Shown in pieces: positions 1 to 10,950 of a stretch of DNA of 64,000 nt; position 1 is the first letter of the stretch, and every line of letters starts with the position of its first letter. The stretch is taken from positions 37,649,554-37,713,553 of the forward strand of contig OX485803.1 of the NCBI GenBank assembly GCA_950295325.1, in the 5' to 3' direction. A program made the translations under genes and the position numbers. The notes beneath the pieces were generated by a model. That model did no database searches. It saw only the letters and a program-made list of their open reading frames with translations, and had not been told where the DNA came from. The DNA is from Polytrichum commune. Lineage: Eukaryota > Streptophyta > Polytrichopsida > Polytrichales > Polytrichaceae.

Positions 1-1050
1 TCCGTTTTGATAGAGTAGTGACGGCATTGACTTTGGATTCAGGATATGAGGAGTGCTGGTAGATGGTATGTTGAATGTGATTCACATTTCTAGACCCGCC
101 TTCCCCATCCTCCTGAATTCGGACATGCTTTTCTTTCTTCCAATCTCTATTATTTGATTGGTAATCCTTTTTAGGTTCCGGATACTCATCTGTAGGATGT
201 CTTGCGGTCTTACAATTCCCGCATAGAGGCACATAATCTTGGGACTTCTTTGGGTTAGGACATTCATTAGCGTAATGTCCCAACTCTTGACACCTATAGC
301 ATATGGGTATTTTCCGTTTATCATTGGAATTAGAATTGTAGTTCCGCATATTATTGTTATAAGGAGGTCCATCCCAGTTAGGTGGACCATTGGTTCTACC
401 CCAACTAGGTCGGTTAGGGAAATTGATCGGGACCGGCCGTTTATTAAAATTCCTTCGAGGATTATAGTTGGAATTTGGGCCTGGCCCGGTTCTCTCTTCT
501 TGCCATGGTCGATTCCTATTGTCTTCAACTTGATTAACAGGACGCTGGGGTCTTAAATTCCAACATTTGCTCACCGAGTGGCTATTCCCACAATAAGTGC
601 ATTTAATTCATATGCCTTGGGGTGTAGGACACTCATTAGCCACATGACCATGCCCTTTACAATTAGTGCACCAAACATTTGTACGCTCATTAGTAGCTTG
701 GGGTCGTTTTGGTGCACCTTTCATGACCTTGACCGACAATTCTGTCAATTGTTTGGTTAAGTTCATGATAGCATCCTCATGTTTAGCTATGGTGGGGTCA
801 TGGGTGGAGGACGTCATCCCAGCCGGTTTAGAAAATATAGGAGTGGTAAAAGTGGTGGAAGGATGAACATCCGTTATATAGTGTTGATTTTGATTGGTTA
901 TGGGGAACGTTCCCATATGAGGAGGTATAGGGTTATTCGAGTAGGTGTTGTCCGTATAGATGACTAAGTCGTCTTCTAAACGGCACTCCTCCCAAATTTT
1001 GGCTTGAGCATATGCTTGCGCATATGTTGCCGTACGACCTTCCTTCACAT
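1..1050 (-). pseudogene. Ty3/gypsy retrotransposon gag, 3' part with zinc knuckles
   Basis: One minus-strand frame runs from 1050 past the left edge, broken only by a TGA at 608-610. It carries CCHC zinc knuckles at 629-670, 563-601 and 260-301, and a fourth degenerate block at 182-233 where the last cysteine is tyrosine. The linker between knuckles two and three is rich in Asn, Arg and Pro, as in nucleocapsid-like Gag tails, which bind element RNA during particle assembly. Protease and polymerase would lie left of the window. The upstream half of Gag is missing because sequence beginning CACTACAAC starts at 1051. Seen: the knuckles and the single stop. Inferred: Ty3/gypsy rather than Copia, from the multi-knuckle layout. 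Confidence 0.75.
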
Positions 1051-1899
1051 CACTACAACAAAACACGTCTTTTACAACTAGGTTTTTTCACTCCTACGAG
1101 TGAGAAAATCCAGACTTTACTGATGTAAAAAATGACCAGTCGCTTCGGACAAGCAGTAAAGTCTGGTCATAGTCATGTCGGACAAGACGTTCCCAATGGA
1201 CACGTTCCCAATGGCAGTGAAGTTTGGGGTGTTCCGCGTGCTTCACTTCATAAAGTCATGTCCTACTTCACTATGCCTCATCAATATAAGCAACATAATA
1301 CACGTCACCATATAACTCCCTCTAGTAATCTCGGACAAGTCATGTAGGTGTGTACTAACTTTTGCACTTCACTACACAAAGTCATATATGTGAAATGAAA
1401 AAAGATCTGCATATCACTCCCTCTAGTAATCTTGGACAATAACGAAGGAGATCCATAACTTTACATAGTAAGTGCGTGTGATTTATTATAGTAAACAAAT
1501 CCGGCAATGACATAGAATTCTCACTTTATGACGTAATATCCATTTTATTATGTGGAGTAAAGTAGTCATGTAGGGGTGTACTAACATTCGCACTTCACTA
1601 CACAAAGTCATCTTACGGGTAATGAATTGAATTCTCCACGTCACTGCCCTTAGTAATCACAGACAGTAACGCATGACATTCATAACTCGGTATAGTAAGT
1701 GCATATGACTGGTTTTAGTAAACATCTCCGGCAATAGCATATATTTCTCACTGTTTGGCGGATGGACCTACTTTACTATGTGTAGTAACTTTTGTATCAA
1801 CCATTAGTATTTGGCTTACTTTGTGGAGTCATATGGTTGTCATATGTAGTAAGTTTTTGCTATGTCTTAAAATAACAAAACCCAGGGAACAAGGTCTCC

Positions 1900-3388
1900 A
1901 GGAAGACTGAGCTAGTGTCTATAAGGGTTAATGTCACATTGGATTAAGGTTCTTAATAACATCTTAGGGTGATTCTCATTCTTTACTCTCTTCAATATTA
2001 ACTTATCCCATTCTGTTTCCTTCCTCTTATTAATTCATTCGTGATGGTTCCGTAGTGAGTGTTGTCTGTCCTATCTTCAAGGTAGGTACTATCACTCTAA
2101 AGCTTGGACCTAATTCCGTCGTGAAGCTCAACAGCTTGGCGAGTAGTCAATGGCTCATAGTCAGGACAAAGTCCGGGGTAATGTCTTTTTGTAACCGCAT
2201 AGTCTTTGCTCATCATAATTCACAATTGCAATAATTCAACGATTTAATTCCTTCCTTAATCAACTTACAACCATCATGCAAGCGTCGCAAAGCTAATAGC
2301 CATCACCCCCACTTATCGGGTAAACCTGGCAACTCATCTCAAAAACATCCACATTGTCAATACATAAAGCCATGCATGATAGGCTAGGCGATATTCTGTG
2401 TTAAAGCTTTAGTCTGCTGATCTTATTCAAAAATTACACAAGGTATAATCTTACTCTGTGATGGTAATATCTCCTCCGTCTCAGGTAACTCTCTGTCAGC
2501 CTATGGCCTACCAGCTACTGTCTCTTGCCTTCGTCTCTCTCTGATACACAGAATCTACCTAGGCTATATTCTACCTCAGTAACTGCCAGGTAATGTCTAT
2601 CTCTGTCATTCTGACTTAAGACTTTGAATCTGGCTATGGCCACTTAGTCTATCTCGGGGTAATGGCCTTGCTTCTCTCAAGCCTCTCAGCCTTTACTACG
2701 TCCTCTCAAACTACTTGCCTCTTTTACTTCTTCTCAACATCTATTCTACTTCAGCCTCCTGGCTAGGTATTTCCTTTGTCTTACTGATGAACAGGCGATC
2801 GCCCCTCTCAAGCGACTCGTCCTCAATTCTTCCTCTCTGTCCCTCTGGTTATAGCCTGATTATCACTCCTCGACAATGGCTCAAGGTTCTCACAGCCTGC
2901 ACTCTTTATCTTGCCTCTCAGACCACCCGGTATGCCCTCGGCTATTGCCCTCAAGGGTTCTGATTATGGCCTGATACTTCTCAACATTAGTTTCCCCAGA
3001 CATTACTCTTCAAATTCTCACTTAACCCTCTCTTCTCTCTGGCCTATCGCCTGATATTTCTTTCACTTCCTTTGTCAATAAAACAACTTTACTCTCCCAG
3101 TCGGACACTTCTCACCAGACCACTTGCCTGACTCATATTCAACTATCAAGTTCTTACAGATTCATGTCAACATTCCATTCCAAGACAATTGCACAGACAC
3201 ACAACACTACTTACACTCCGAACTCGTCAAGATTATAGCACTGGTATTATATTTCACTTCAATGTCACATATCAAAAACTACCAGAGTCCGAATCACTCG
3301 GCTCTAAGAATTCTATGTCTAAGCCCACAAGCATCTCACTTGGGGTTGCCTATTAGCCACCCAACCTCAATCTCTGAGTGTTGGTGCA
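1900..3388. other. Non-coding, pyrimidine-rich CACTA interior
   Basis: No convincing gene. The stretch is rich in ct runs and repeats short GGCTATGGCC-like words (see findings). Small open frames here have no recognisable motif. Confidence 0.5.
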
Positions 3389-3391
3389 TCC

Positions 3392-4516
3392 CACTACAAG
3401 GAAATGGGTGTATAATTGACAAAAATGTGACACTAAAATGTCCGAAGTGACAAAATCAGCTCAAAGCTATGAGTTTTTGTCAATTCGGACATTATTCAAA
3501 ATTTGTGTCAATTTTCTGTCATCAGATTTATATATTTCACGTTTAACTTATTCCCTTCACCTGAGCATGTGTCTCATATTTATTAACAACAAAAGGTGTT
3601 ACAAAAGGTTTTTAATTATTGTAATTACTAGTATAAGTAATTAATATAATTAATGTATTTACTATAATTAATGTAATAACTAATTTAATTAATTAATGTA
3701 AATACTGAAATTACCAATTTAAGTAAATACTGCAATTACCCTTTTGAGTAAATACTGAAATTACCAATTTAACTAAATACTGAAATTTGTTAATTTAAGT
3801 AAATACTGAAATTTGCTATTTTCAGTAAAATACTGAAATTATTGTAATTAATGTAGTTAAAATAATTACAATAATTACTGTAATAATGTTTAGGAGTATT
3901 TTTGTAAATTGTTTTTAATACAAATACAATACGTACTAATTAAAAACAGTAAATACATTAATTCTATGCTTGTTTTTACTTTCACTAATTAAAAAATATA
4001 TATACATAAGTTTATAAGTCTTATGGCTTCTTCATACAAAACTCTTACATACTTGGCCTATATCATGTAATGAGCGGTGGCTTAGTGGCTAAGGCCTTCA
4101 CACTATAACCAAAAGGTTCAAGGTTCGATCCCCTTGACCCCTTACCCTTGGCTCCGCCTAGGGTAGGTAGGTGGCTTTGTTCATTATTAGCCTAGGTTAG
4201 GTGAGGTGGCCCTTCGCCCTTAGACCTATGTGAGTAGGCCCTGAATGCGAGGGTGTATTACTAATTTAGGATTTTTTTACTAGTATAACTTGGACATTAA
4301 ACCACATCACCATGGGTAAATGACGAGGTAAAGAGATTCCAACATGGCAAGGGGGCCGGAGTAAATGGAATCCTACGTGTATAATTGTCCCAGATGACAA
4401 AGAAATTGACAGAACTTTGTTAATTGTATGACCGAATCAAGGTGCCCTATATGACACCCAAATTAACAGAATTTCGTCACATTTTTGTCAAATAGGTCAT
4501 ATAAACTCTTGTAGTG
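3392..4516. mobile_element. Non-autonomous CACTA element with TCC target duplication
   Basis: It begins CACTACAAG (3392) and ends CTTGTAGTG (4516), a perfect 9-bp terminal inverted repeat, flanked by the 3-bp direct repeat TCC at 3389-3391 and 4517-4519. Three-base target duplication and CACTA ends define the superfamily. Subterminal copies of gacaaa/ttgacaaaaatgtgaca words face inward from both ends. There is no transposase; the interior is AT-rich with repeated aaatactgaaattac words (about 3640-3860) and holds a SINE. It sits inside the larger CACTA-derived region, so it is the younger insertion. Confidence 0.85.
4069..4280 (+). mobile_element. tRNA-derived SINE
   Basis: An A-box-like TGGCTTAGTGG (near 4078) and a B-box-like GGTTCGATCCC (near 4122) are spaced as in a Pol III internal promoter. 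The sequence does not close into a cloverleaf: no acceptor stem forms after the T-arm, so it is a SINE head rather than a tRNA gene. The body contains ggtaggtaggtggc and the tail ends in a T run, as in plant Au-like SINEs. Exact ends and target duplication were not resolved. It lies inside the 3392-4516 element. Confidence 0.65.
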
Positions 4517-4519
4517 TCC

Positions 4520-5222
4520 TCTAGCCTATTGCCTTCACTACGAGACTATGCTTGATTTCTAAACTGGAAAATAGCCTGTCGTCTACCTCGGCTGTCCCCT
4601 CCTTATAGTGTCGAGAGAGAAAGACAGTCGGTTAGCCTTGTAACCGCCTCTGCCACGGCGATAGCCCTTCCTTTTCACATTGGATGGTCTCCAGTGGCTA
4701 ATAGCCGGATGAATCTCATCAAAATTCGAAAATGGCCAACTTCGGCTAGGCGATAGCCAAAAAATTGGTGTTACATCATATGTCATTATTGTGTATAACT
4801 GGTAGTGAACTTTATATGGCTTTGCAAAGTGACATATTCTGGATGCATATGACTGTACTTACTACAACTAGTAACATGAGGTCAACTCATCATAGTTAGA
4901 TGTTAATGGCATGCACAAAATAATCTGCTTAGTCATACTAACAATACTATGCTGAGTCATCTAATGGATGGTCGCTTCACTTTGAGATGCAAGTTGATTC
5001 TATAAACTAACATTCATTTACGACATACAATGAAGTGTATAATACATTCCTCCACCAAGTGCAGTCACACAAACATGGTTCCAATGTTCTACTACCAAAT
5101 TCATAAGGGTACAAATAGTATGTCATTCATGTTCCACATTTCACTACTAGCAATGATAAATACTACACTCCGAGGTTTTATAAGTCTGAATATTAACATT
5201 GCTCTACAAGTCCACACTACAC
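4520..5222. other. Non-coding CACTA interior
   Basis: No gene supported. The left half repeats words of the GGCGATAGCC type; the right half repeats tagtaac/catcatag words resembling the subterminal blocks. The 67-residue minus-strand frame at 4583-4786 has no recognisable motif. Confidence 0.4.
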
Positions 5223-5459
5223 TCACGTAGGTGCATACAACCTAACACAATCATTTGGCCAAAGAACGTAGTGGCATTTTGCGTTGCCGATTGTAGTGAT
5301 TAGAGGGTCGTCTTTGGAGAGGGGAATACATAGGGGATAGTCATCCTTATATGTCTCCGTAAATGTGGGAGATATGTAGCCACCGCCAATCACCTTATTG
5401 TGCAATATCCCACCTGCTAGGTTCTTTACAATACCCTTTCCAATGAATGTCGTCTTCAA
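5223..5459 (-). pseudogene. CACTA ORF1-like C-terminal exon
   Basis: An open 78-residue stretch contains the run GGGYISPTFTETYKDDYPL and ends CHYVLWPNDCVRLY. The pattern resembles the C-terminal module of plant CACTA ORF1 proteins, with a glycine-rich turn, a short beta pattern and a terminal aromatic-Trp-Pro. After the last codons a GTGAGT follows, a canonical splice donor, so this is probably an internal exon. A Lys-rich upstream exon of the same strand is at 6356-6652. The role in CACTA elements is thought to be DNA binding that helps the TNP2 transposase. No complete gene remains. Family assignment is from memory of the motif style. Confidence 0.5.
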
Positions 5460-5534
5460 GTTTTCTCTTCATGACCGCAGATATGAACCACATCCCCCGC
5501 ATTTTGCACAAGTGCAACAACCACATGTTAGTGT

Positions 5535-6312
5535 TTGAATTGGGGGCATTTACGGTTGAGGTCCTACTTTTGGGACAAATGACTTAAGGACTTTGTTGCA
5601 TTGATCTTGGTTTTCATCATGATTTACTATTATTTGATCAATAAATTTTACATAAATAAGTAGATAGTTCAAAGGCTTTATCAAAAAAGATTTTTATTAT
5701 TATTTAATAATTACCCTAAACCCTAAACCCTAAACCCTAGGCCACATCAGTGGCATTTTTTTGTTATTTAGGTGTACATTGGTGGTCAATTATTTCCTGT
5801 TATGTATCTTGGTACCTTGGTAAAAGTGTCATGTGTCCATTCATATAAATTTTTTTGTCCAATTCTAATACTAGACGTTCCTTTTACGTGTGGCCGTGAG
5901 TATATGTATATTTGGACATGTTTGGTGCCACATGTAAAGTTGGGCAATTTCTATTCAATACATATTTGAATCTATTGGTACACACTTGAACGATGAGTGT
6001 AAGGAAAAAATTTGGGATCATTTCGATTAATTCTTGTTATCCTTTTCGTTCCTTGATCCTCAGGTCAGGAAGTAAGACAACACTCCTGAATGTCCTTTAA
6101 GGAATCAAATGGATATCATAGATGACCCTATTCCTTCTAAATTAACTTTGTCGTTGTATTCAATATGGAGGATGAAATGTAGGTATGATCCAAAATATGC
6201 TCCACAATACAAATCCAATTATACCAAGTATGTGAAGTTATCAAAAAAAGTCCTTAAACCGTTAGACACCCAAAAATAGTACCCCAACCGTGAATGGCCC
6301 CAATTACAATTG
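5535..6312. mobile_element. Inverted-repeat element (MITE-like) holding telomere-type repeats
   Basis: The sequence near 5540-5600 (a ggggcatttacggttgagg-like block followed by acttaaggacttt) is repeated in reverse complement at about 6236-6306 (aaagtccttaaaccg and accgtgaatggcccc). The roughly 60-bp imperfect inverted repeats enclose about 0.65 kb with no coding potential. A possible 4-bp duplication aatt lies outside both ends, but it is too short to fix the superfamily; mutator-like or unclassified are both possible. Confidence 0.5.
5714..5738 (+). repeat. Interstitial telomere-type repeat (CCCTAAA)3.5
   Basis: Three perfect CCCTAAA units and a partial fourth. This is the canonical plant-type telomere heptamer. 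It lies inside the inverted-repeat element at 5535-6312. Confidence 0.9.
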
Positions 6313-6355
6313 GGCAAGGTTTAGGGTTTTGCAACAAAATATCGAAACATGTTTC

Positions 6356-6652
6356 CTAGCAAGTGCGTACATATTCGAGGCTGGTTTTGGTCTTCTTTGA
6401 AGCCTTGGTGCCAAGGGAAGGTTTATCAGCCCGGTGTTTGTCCACCACCTGTTTGTTCTTTAATGGGCTACTTCTCAATTTCTCTACAATGTCGCCTTTC
6501 TTTAATATTGGCAGAGCCTCCAATGTCAAGTTCTCGCCCTCAGTCAGTCGTGCACGCTTGTGTTTAAGGGCAACCTCTTTTTTGGCATCCCCACCATGCG
6601 CACTGATGCCTTGGCTGCTCGATGGCGCCCGAACTGGTCGAATTGCACCGCT
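6356..6652 (-). pseudogene. CACTA ORF1-like basic exon
   Basis: After a splice-acceptor-like tttccag near 6653, one minus-strand frame stays open to a TAG at 6356-6358. It encodes about 98 residues that are strongly basic (repeated KK, KR and KHKR groups) with a short LTEGENLTLEALPILKKGD stretch. Lys-rich linkers of this kind lie between the two conserved parts of plant CACTA ORF1 proteins. The DUF-like end module sits downstream at 5223-5459 on the same strand, which supports one decayed gene. The frame is not in the usual ATG-to-stop form because it begins at a splice site. Confidence 0.4.
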
Positions 6653-7135
6653 GGAAACCTTATTTACCTATGAATATCAACTTCCATTGCGCACATTAGA
6701 CATCGCTACACCAGTTATGATTTAGTTCAGCACATACATAAGGCCATATAACTAATTCTAGTGATATTGTGTTCTATTGCCACCAGTCATGTCACTGTGA
6801 GTTACATTCGGGTCATTACTGCCAATAGTAATGTCAGACAATAACGATTGAAATGCATTACTACACCTAGTAAGCGCGTTGACTGCTTATAGTAAACAAG
6901 TCCAGTAATGGCATATACATCTCACTTTATGGCGTAATCTCTACTTAACTATGTGGAGTAAAATGCCAATGTACCTAGCAGGTTCAGCTTTGTCTTACAT
7001 AAATTAATACTATTCCACCTATCATCTTGCCACAGAAACTTTGTAAGGAATTTCTGACTTGAAGTGGATATTGAGAGATAGTACCAAATTGAACAAATAG
7101 AGACAAGTCGAATCAAATAGTAACATTAGAGCCTT

Positions 7136-7480
7136 CACTACTACAAAAACATGGCTTAATGTCTCGGCACAATTGACTATCCATGTTTATTTAACTGAGG
7201 TAGCTCGACCTCATAGTCAGGGTGGTTTTTATGACTGACCATAGTCCCAAATCACCCTTGGTTTTTTTGACTCAACAATCCAATCGCACTTATTGACTAA
7301 ACATAGTCCACAAAGTCAGAGGAGGCATACATTATTGGGAGCGAGCAAACTATGCATTGAATATGTTTTTTTGACTCAAGACCCAATCACACATTTAGAC
7401 TAACTACAGTCTTAAAAACTTGAGGGTTCATACATTATTGGTAGCAAGCAACCTATCTATTGCATATGTTGTTTTTTTTA
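7136..7480. mobile_element. CACTA terminus and subterminal repeats, second element
   Basis: CACTACTACAAAAACATGG begins at 7136. It is followed by two related blocks of about 125 bp (around 7290-7395 and 7405-7470) sharing catacattattggnagc and gcatatgtt, plus many tgactannnatagtc words. This fits the 3' terminus of the CACTA unit whose genes run leftward from 18.5 kb. The matching right terminus was not found. Confidence 0.6.
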
Positions 7481-10287
7481 CTCAGTAATTTGTATGCATG
7501 CATGGCACATGATCCTACATAAAGTTTGGGCATATCAAATACAAATTGAATTAGAAGCATGGCTATGTGCACCTTGTAATAACTACTTTGTACGTATGAG
7601 ATACACAAGCCGGTATGACATTCATTCTTCATCTGAAGATGAAATTCCAAGGTAATCTGAATTGTCCTCTAAGTCAAACTCATTAATATCTTGCCCTCAT
7701 CATTATCATCTGCACTATCATCATGCTCCACATCACCTGCATCTAGTGTGGGATCTGCCAAGCCTGAATAGTTGCTATCATTCCCTAAGGTCAGACAAGG
7801 CACCTCTACCATTTTATCCTTGGCACATTCTACTCTTCGACTGCGAGGCTCGTTCTTCAGAACCACTTTCCATCCAGGTTCATTGCCAGGATCATTTGAG
7901 AAAAAACCTGCTCAACGTGGATAGGAAATGCAAAAGAATCTTCAGAGATGGGTAACATATGATTGAAGTTCACCAAAGTGAACCCATACTCATCACGTTT
8001 CATCGTAGCCCCTGCTCCTCTATGATTGGCTCTCACCCAATTGCACAACAACACTATCACACACGTGGTACCATAGTTTAATTCCAAGATCTCCTCCACA
8101 TAGCCTACATATTCAACCTCTGCTTCAATGGGGTTCCTGTCATTTACACTTGAGCGACACGTTGTCCCAAATACAGCTGCAACTCCAGAATCCATGGTAA
8201 CCAAATTGGTATCAGCACTCTTCACACGGATGTGATTGCCATATGCATACATAGACCGGTATGCAGTAGCTTTCATGGTAGGAGGTATGCTCAATTGAAT
8301 GACCTCCTCTTCTATGTTCTCTCCATCATTGATTGCTTTGGAAATGGCTGGTAATATCCAATTTTCATAAGGCGGCAACGGCCTCAACTCATCTGGATAT
8401 TGCAACCTTGCCCTCCCTCCCCTCCTCCTATGACTATTCTGATAGTGCAATCGAGCTGTGCCTTGAGCTTCCACAGCGTCTTCGTACCTCCTGCCATCAA
8501 AAAGTTAGGTATAAAAGTCACGAGGGCATTTGATTTTGGCAATATTGTAAGAAATCACATATATGATAGGGTGTATTATATGATAGGGCCATTGTAGACC
8601 AAAATTAAACATGGCCTGACTATCTATATGTATACATATGAGATCTTACTTTTTCCAGGGTTGTAATGCGGCTGCATTTTTCAAGACAAACGAGTGTGCC
8701 CAATCCCTCAAGATAGCAGGCATAAGCCTGTCATGCCCCTCTCCTTTTGGCATTTCATCATACATCTTGGGATCTTCACGGTCATCCCATACTTGCGTCT
8801 TTGTGCTCTTGGAGTCTTTTATGTACTTTGTACAAAATCCGAGCGATTCTTCAATTGAGTACCCCTCAGCCATGCTCCTTTCCGGCCTTCCCCTATTTCG
8901 TACAAAATTCTTCAATGTCTTCATGTACCTTTCTATAGGGTACATCCATCTGGTGTGCACAGGACCACATAGGTCCAACTCCTCTACTAGGTGGTACATT
9001 AGATGTGTCATTACATTGAACAAAGAAGGCGGAAACTCTTTCTCAAGGATACACAATGTCATTGCAGCCTCTTCTCTTAGTTCTTTCATACTGCTTGGAT
9101 CCAAGGTTTTGGCACAAATCCGTTGAAATACACGACTCAGGCGAATGATTGCAAGCCTTGATCCCTTTGGCAGTATAGTGCGAACACATAAAGGTAGGAC
9201 CTGTTGCATAAGAATGTGATAATCATGGGCTTTTAAGCCCTTCATTTTGTTAGTAACAGGGTGTATTCTTTTTTTCAAAGAACTTGAGTATGAAGAGGGG
9301 GCCTTCAACTCCTGTATTATACCCGCAAATGTTTGTCGTTCATCCGCGGTCAACACATAAGGTGCAGGTGGTAGCTCTAGTTCTCCATTCCCCATGGGAA
9401 TGGGCCACAAATTTGAGCGTACGTTCATAACAACCATATCTCTCCTTACAGCCACTGTATCTTCTTCACCAAAAAGAATGTTCATTAAGTGCTCAACGAG
9501 ATTTTTCTCGCAGTGCATCACGTCCAAAGTGTGACGAATAAGAAGATCCTGTAAAAACCATAATAAATTATCAATTATGTTACATACTTAGATTGTATAC
9601 AAGCCTTCTTCATACTGCTATATTGGAATATGTTGGATCAATCATTTAAAATGTTGCGCCATACATCTATACCATAATTAGTCTAAAAGCAAAACAATGC
9701 TATAGACTACACTAAACATTTGACTATAATGCATCTTAAAATAATTTACAAGCTCATAATTGGTTTATTTGACAATCTTTAAGACTAGAGTATTTGTTGT
9801 GCATAAAGAGCAGAGTTTCAGATAAACGAACCTTCCAGTAAGGGAGTTTCCATAGAGCACACATTCTTTTCATTCCATGCTTGTGTACAGGGTTATTTAT
9901 GGCTCCAGGTTTTCCCCCTTTAGCAATCCATTTATCTCGCTCTGTAGCATTTTTTATAATCTCGTCCGTCAAGAGTGCTCGTGGTTTTGTCCTCTTTTCT
10001 ATCTTGCCATTGAACCAGCTTTTCTTTTTTCGGTAAGGATGTGGGCGAGCGAGTAGGCCTCTATGACCGGTATAGATCATTTTCCGCATAGGTTTCGAGT
10101 ACCTTGCAATTGTATTTGGCCCGCAATTTGGACAAGCCTTGTAACTGTCACAAAAAATTCCCCACCCTTCGATTTCGTCCTAGTCCGAGTGGAAAAATTA
10201 TAATGACACGTATAAAATCCTCCCTCGGTAATTCAATGTATGATTCCAATATACCCTTGGAATATACACAACTTGACTAATCCCACA

Positions 10288-10455
10288 CTATGTCATCTTA
10301 TATTCCTTAACTTCGCGTAAGGTCACATCCTTAGCCTTTTCCAATGTCCACCCGGCCGCCTTGGCTATGCCTGCCTTCAATAATTTCCCTCGTGTGAATC
10401 GAGTCCTCGCCGTTGATTCCACACTACTCCACGAACCTTCGCTTGTTGATTCCAT
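10288..10455 (-). CDS. Short conserved ORF inside an LTR (55 aa)
   Basis: An ATG-started frame of 55 codons with the core AKAAGWTLEKA near its middle, ending KEYKMT. The same core, in frames of nearly the same length and the same position relative to the LTR end, is found at 14134-14298 and 63371-63535. The product is basic and has no motif I recognise. A retroelement accessory peptide, an upstream ORF of a Gag transcript, or chance retention are all possible. Only recurrence in three divergent copies supports coding. Confidence 0.4.
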   Translation of the reverse strand: MESTSEGSWSSVESTARTRFTRGKLLKAGIAKAAGWTLEKAKDVTLREVKEYKMT

Positions 10456-10669
10456 GAAGCACATAAGTTTAAGTATTAACAAATACTTGTGTAACTTATG
10501 GTGGCCTCTCCTTCACAGGCCTTCACATTCCATTACTAAGTTCAACCTCAATGGTCAATCACCAATACATTCAAAAGTTACACACACCCCTTCCTACCTA
10601 ATGAATCCAACACTTTAAGTCTAAACATCATAAGTCAAAAACTATAAGAGTGTGTCACTATTTTTTTGG

Positions 10670-10950
10670 AAGTTTGGACATAGTCTCGGTTTTTTGGCTT
10701 TCAAAAATTCATATGAAGTCCAAAAAATGAGTTCTTGGTATCCATGGATAGGTAATGAAGTCCTCTACATGAATATACAATAATATTTTTACTGCCACAA
10801 AGTATATGGTCGCAATTCTACGCTGTTCCCTTTGAATCTGCACTTTTTCACTAGTTTTTGGAAGTTTGGACATAGTCTCGTTTTTGGGCTCTCAAAAATT
10901 CATATGAAGTCCAAAAAATGAGTTCTTGGTATCCATGGATAGGTAATGAG
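10670..10950 (+). repeat. Tandem repeat of about 187 bp (first locus)
   Basis: The unit starts ttggaagtttggacatagtc and contains gttcttggtatccatggata; one full and one partial copy are present. Three copies of the same unit recur at 47112-47580 in another member of the same LTR family. Confidence 0.8.

Larger units (their letters stand above)
1051..6995. mobile_element. CACTA (En/Spm)-derived region with subterminal repeats
   Basis: The left end is CACTACAACAAAAC at 1051, placed exactly where the gag frame breaks. Related blocks with phrases such as agtaatnncngacaataacg, tagtaaacaa and ttcactacacaaagtcat recur at about 1132-1360, 1322-1560, 1563-1800 and again near the far side at 6826-6965. 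That is the layout of CACTA subterminal repeats, where the TnpA-type protein binds. ORF1-like minus-strand exons lie between them (6356-6652 and 5223-5459). I did not find a clean right terminus or target duplication, so the right limit is approximate and the region may be a composite. Confidence 0.55.

Noticed and set aside
4069-4140. Functional tRNA gene
   Set aside because: The A and B boxes are good, but no acceptor stem forms after the T-arm and the downstream body is SINE-like.
5714-5738. A true chromosome end or telomere fusion point
   Set aside because: Only 3.5 heptamers, embedded in an inverted-repeat element, with mobile-element DNA on both sides.
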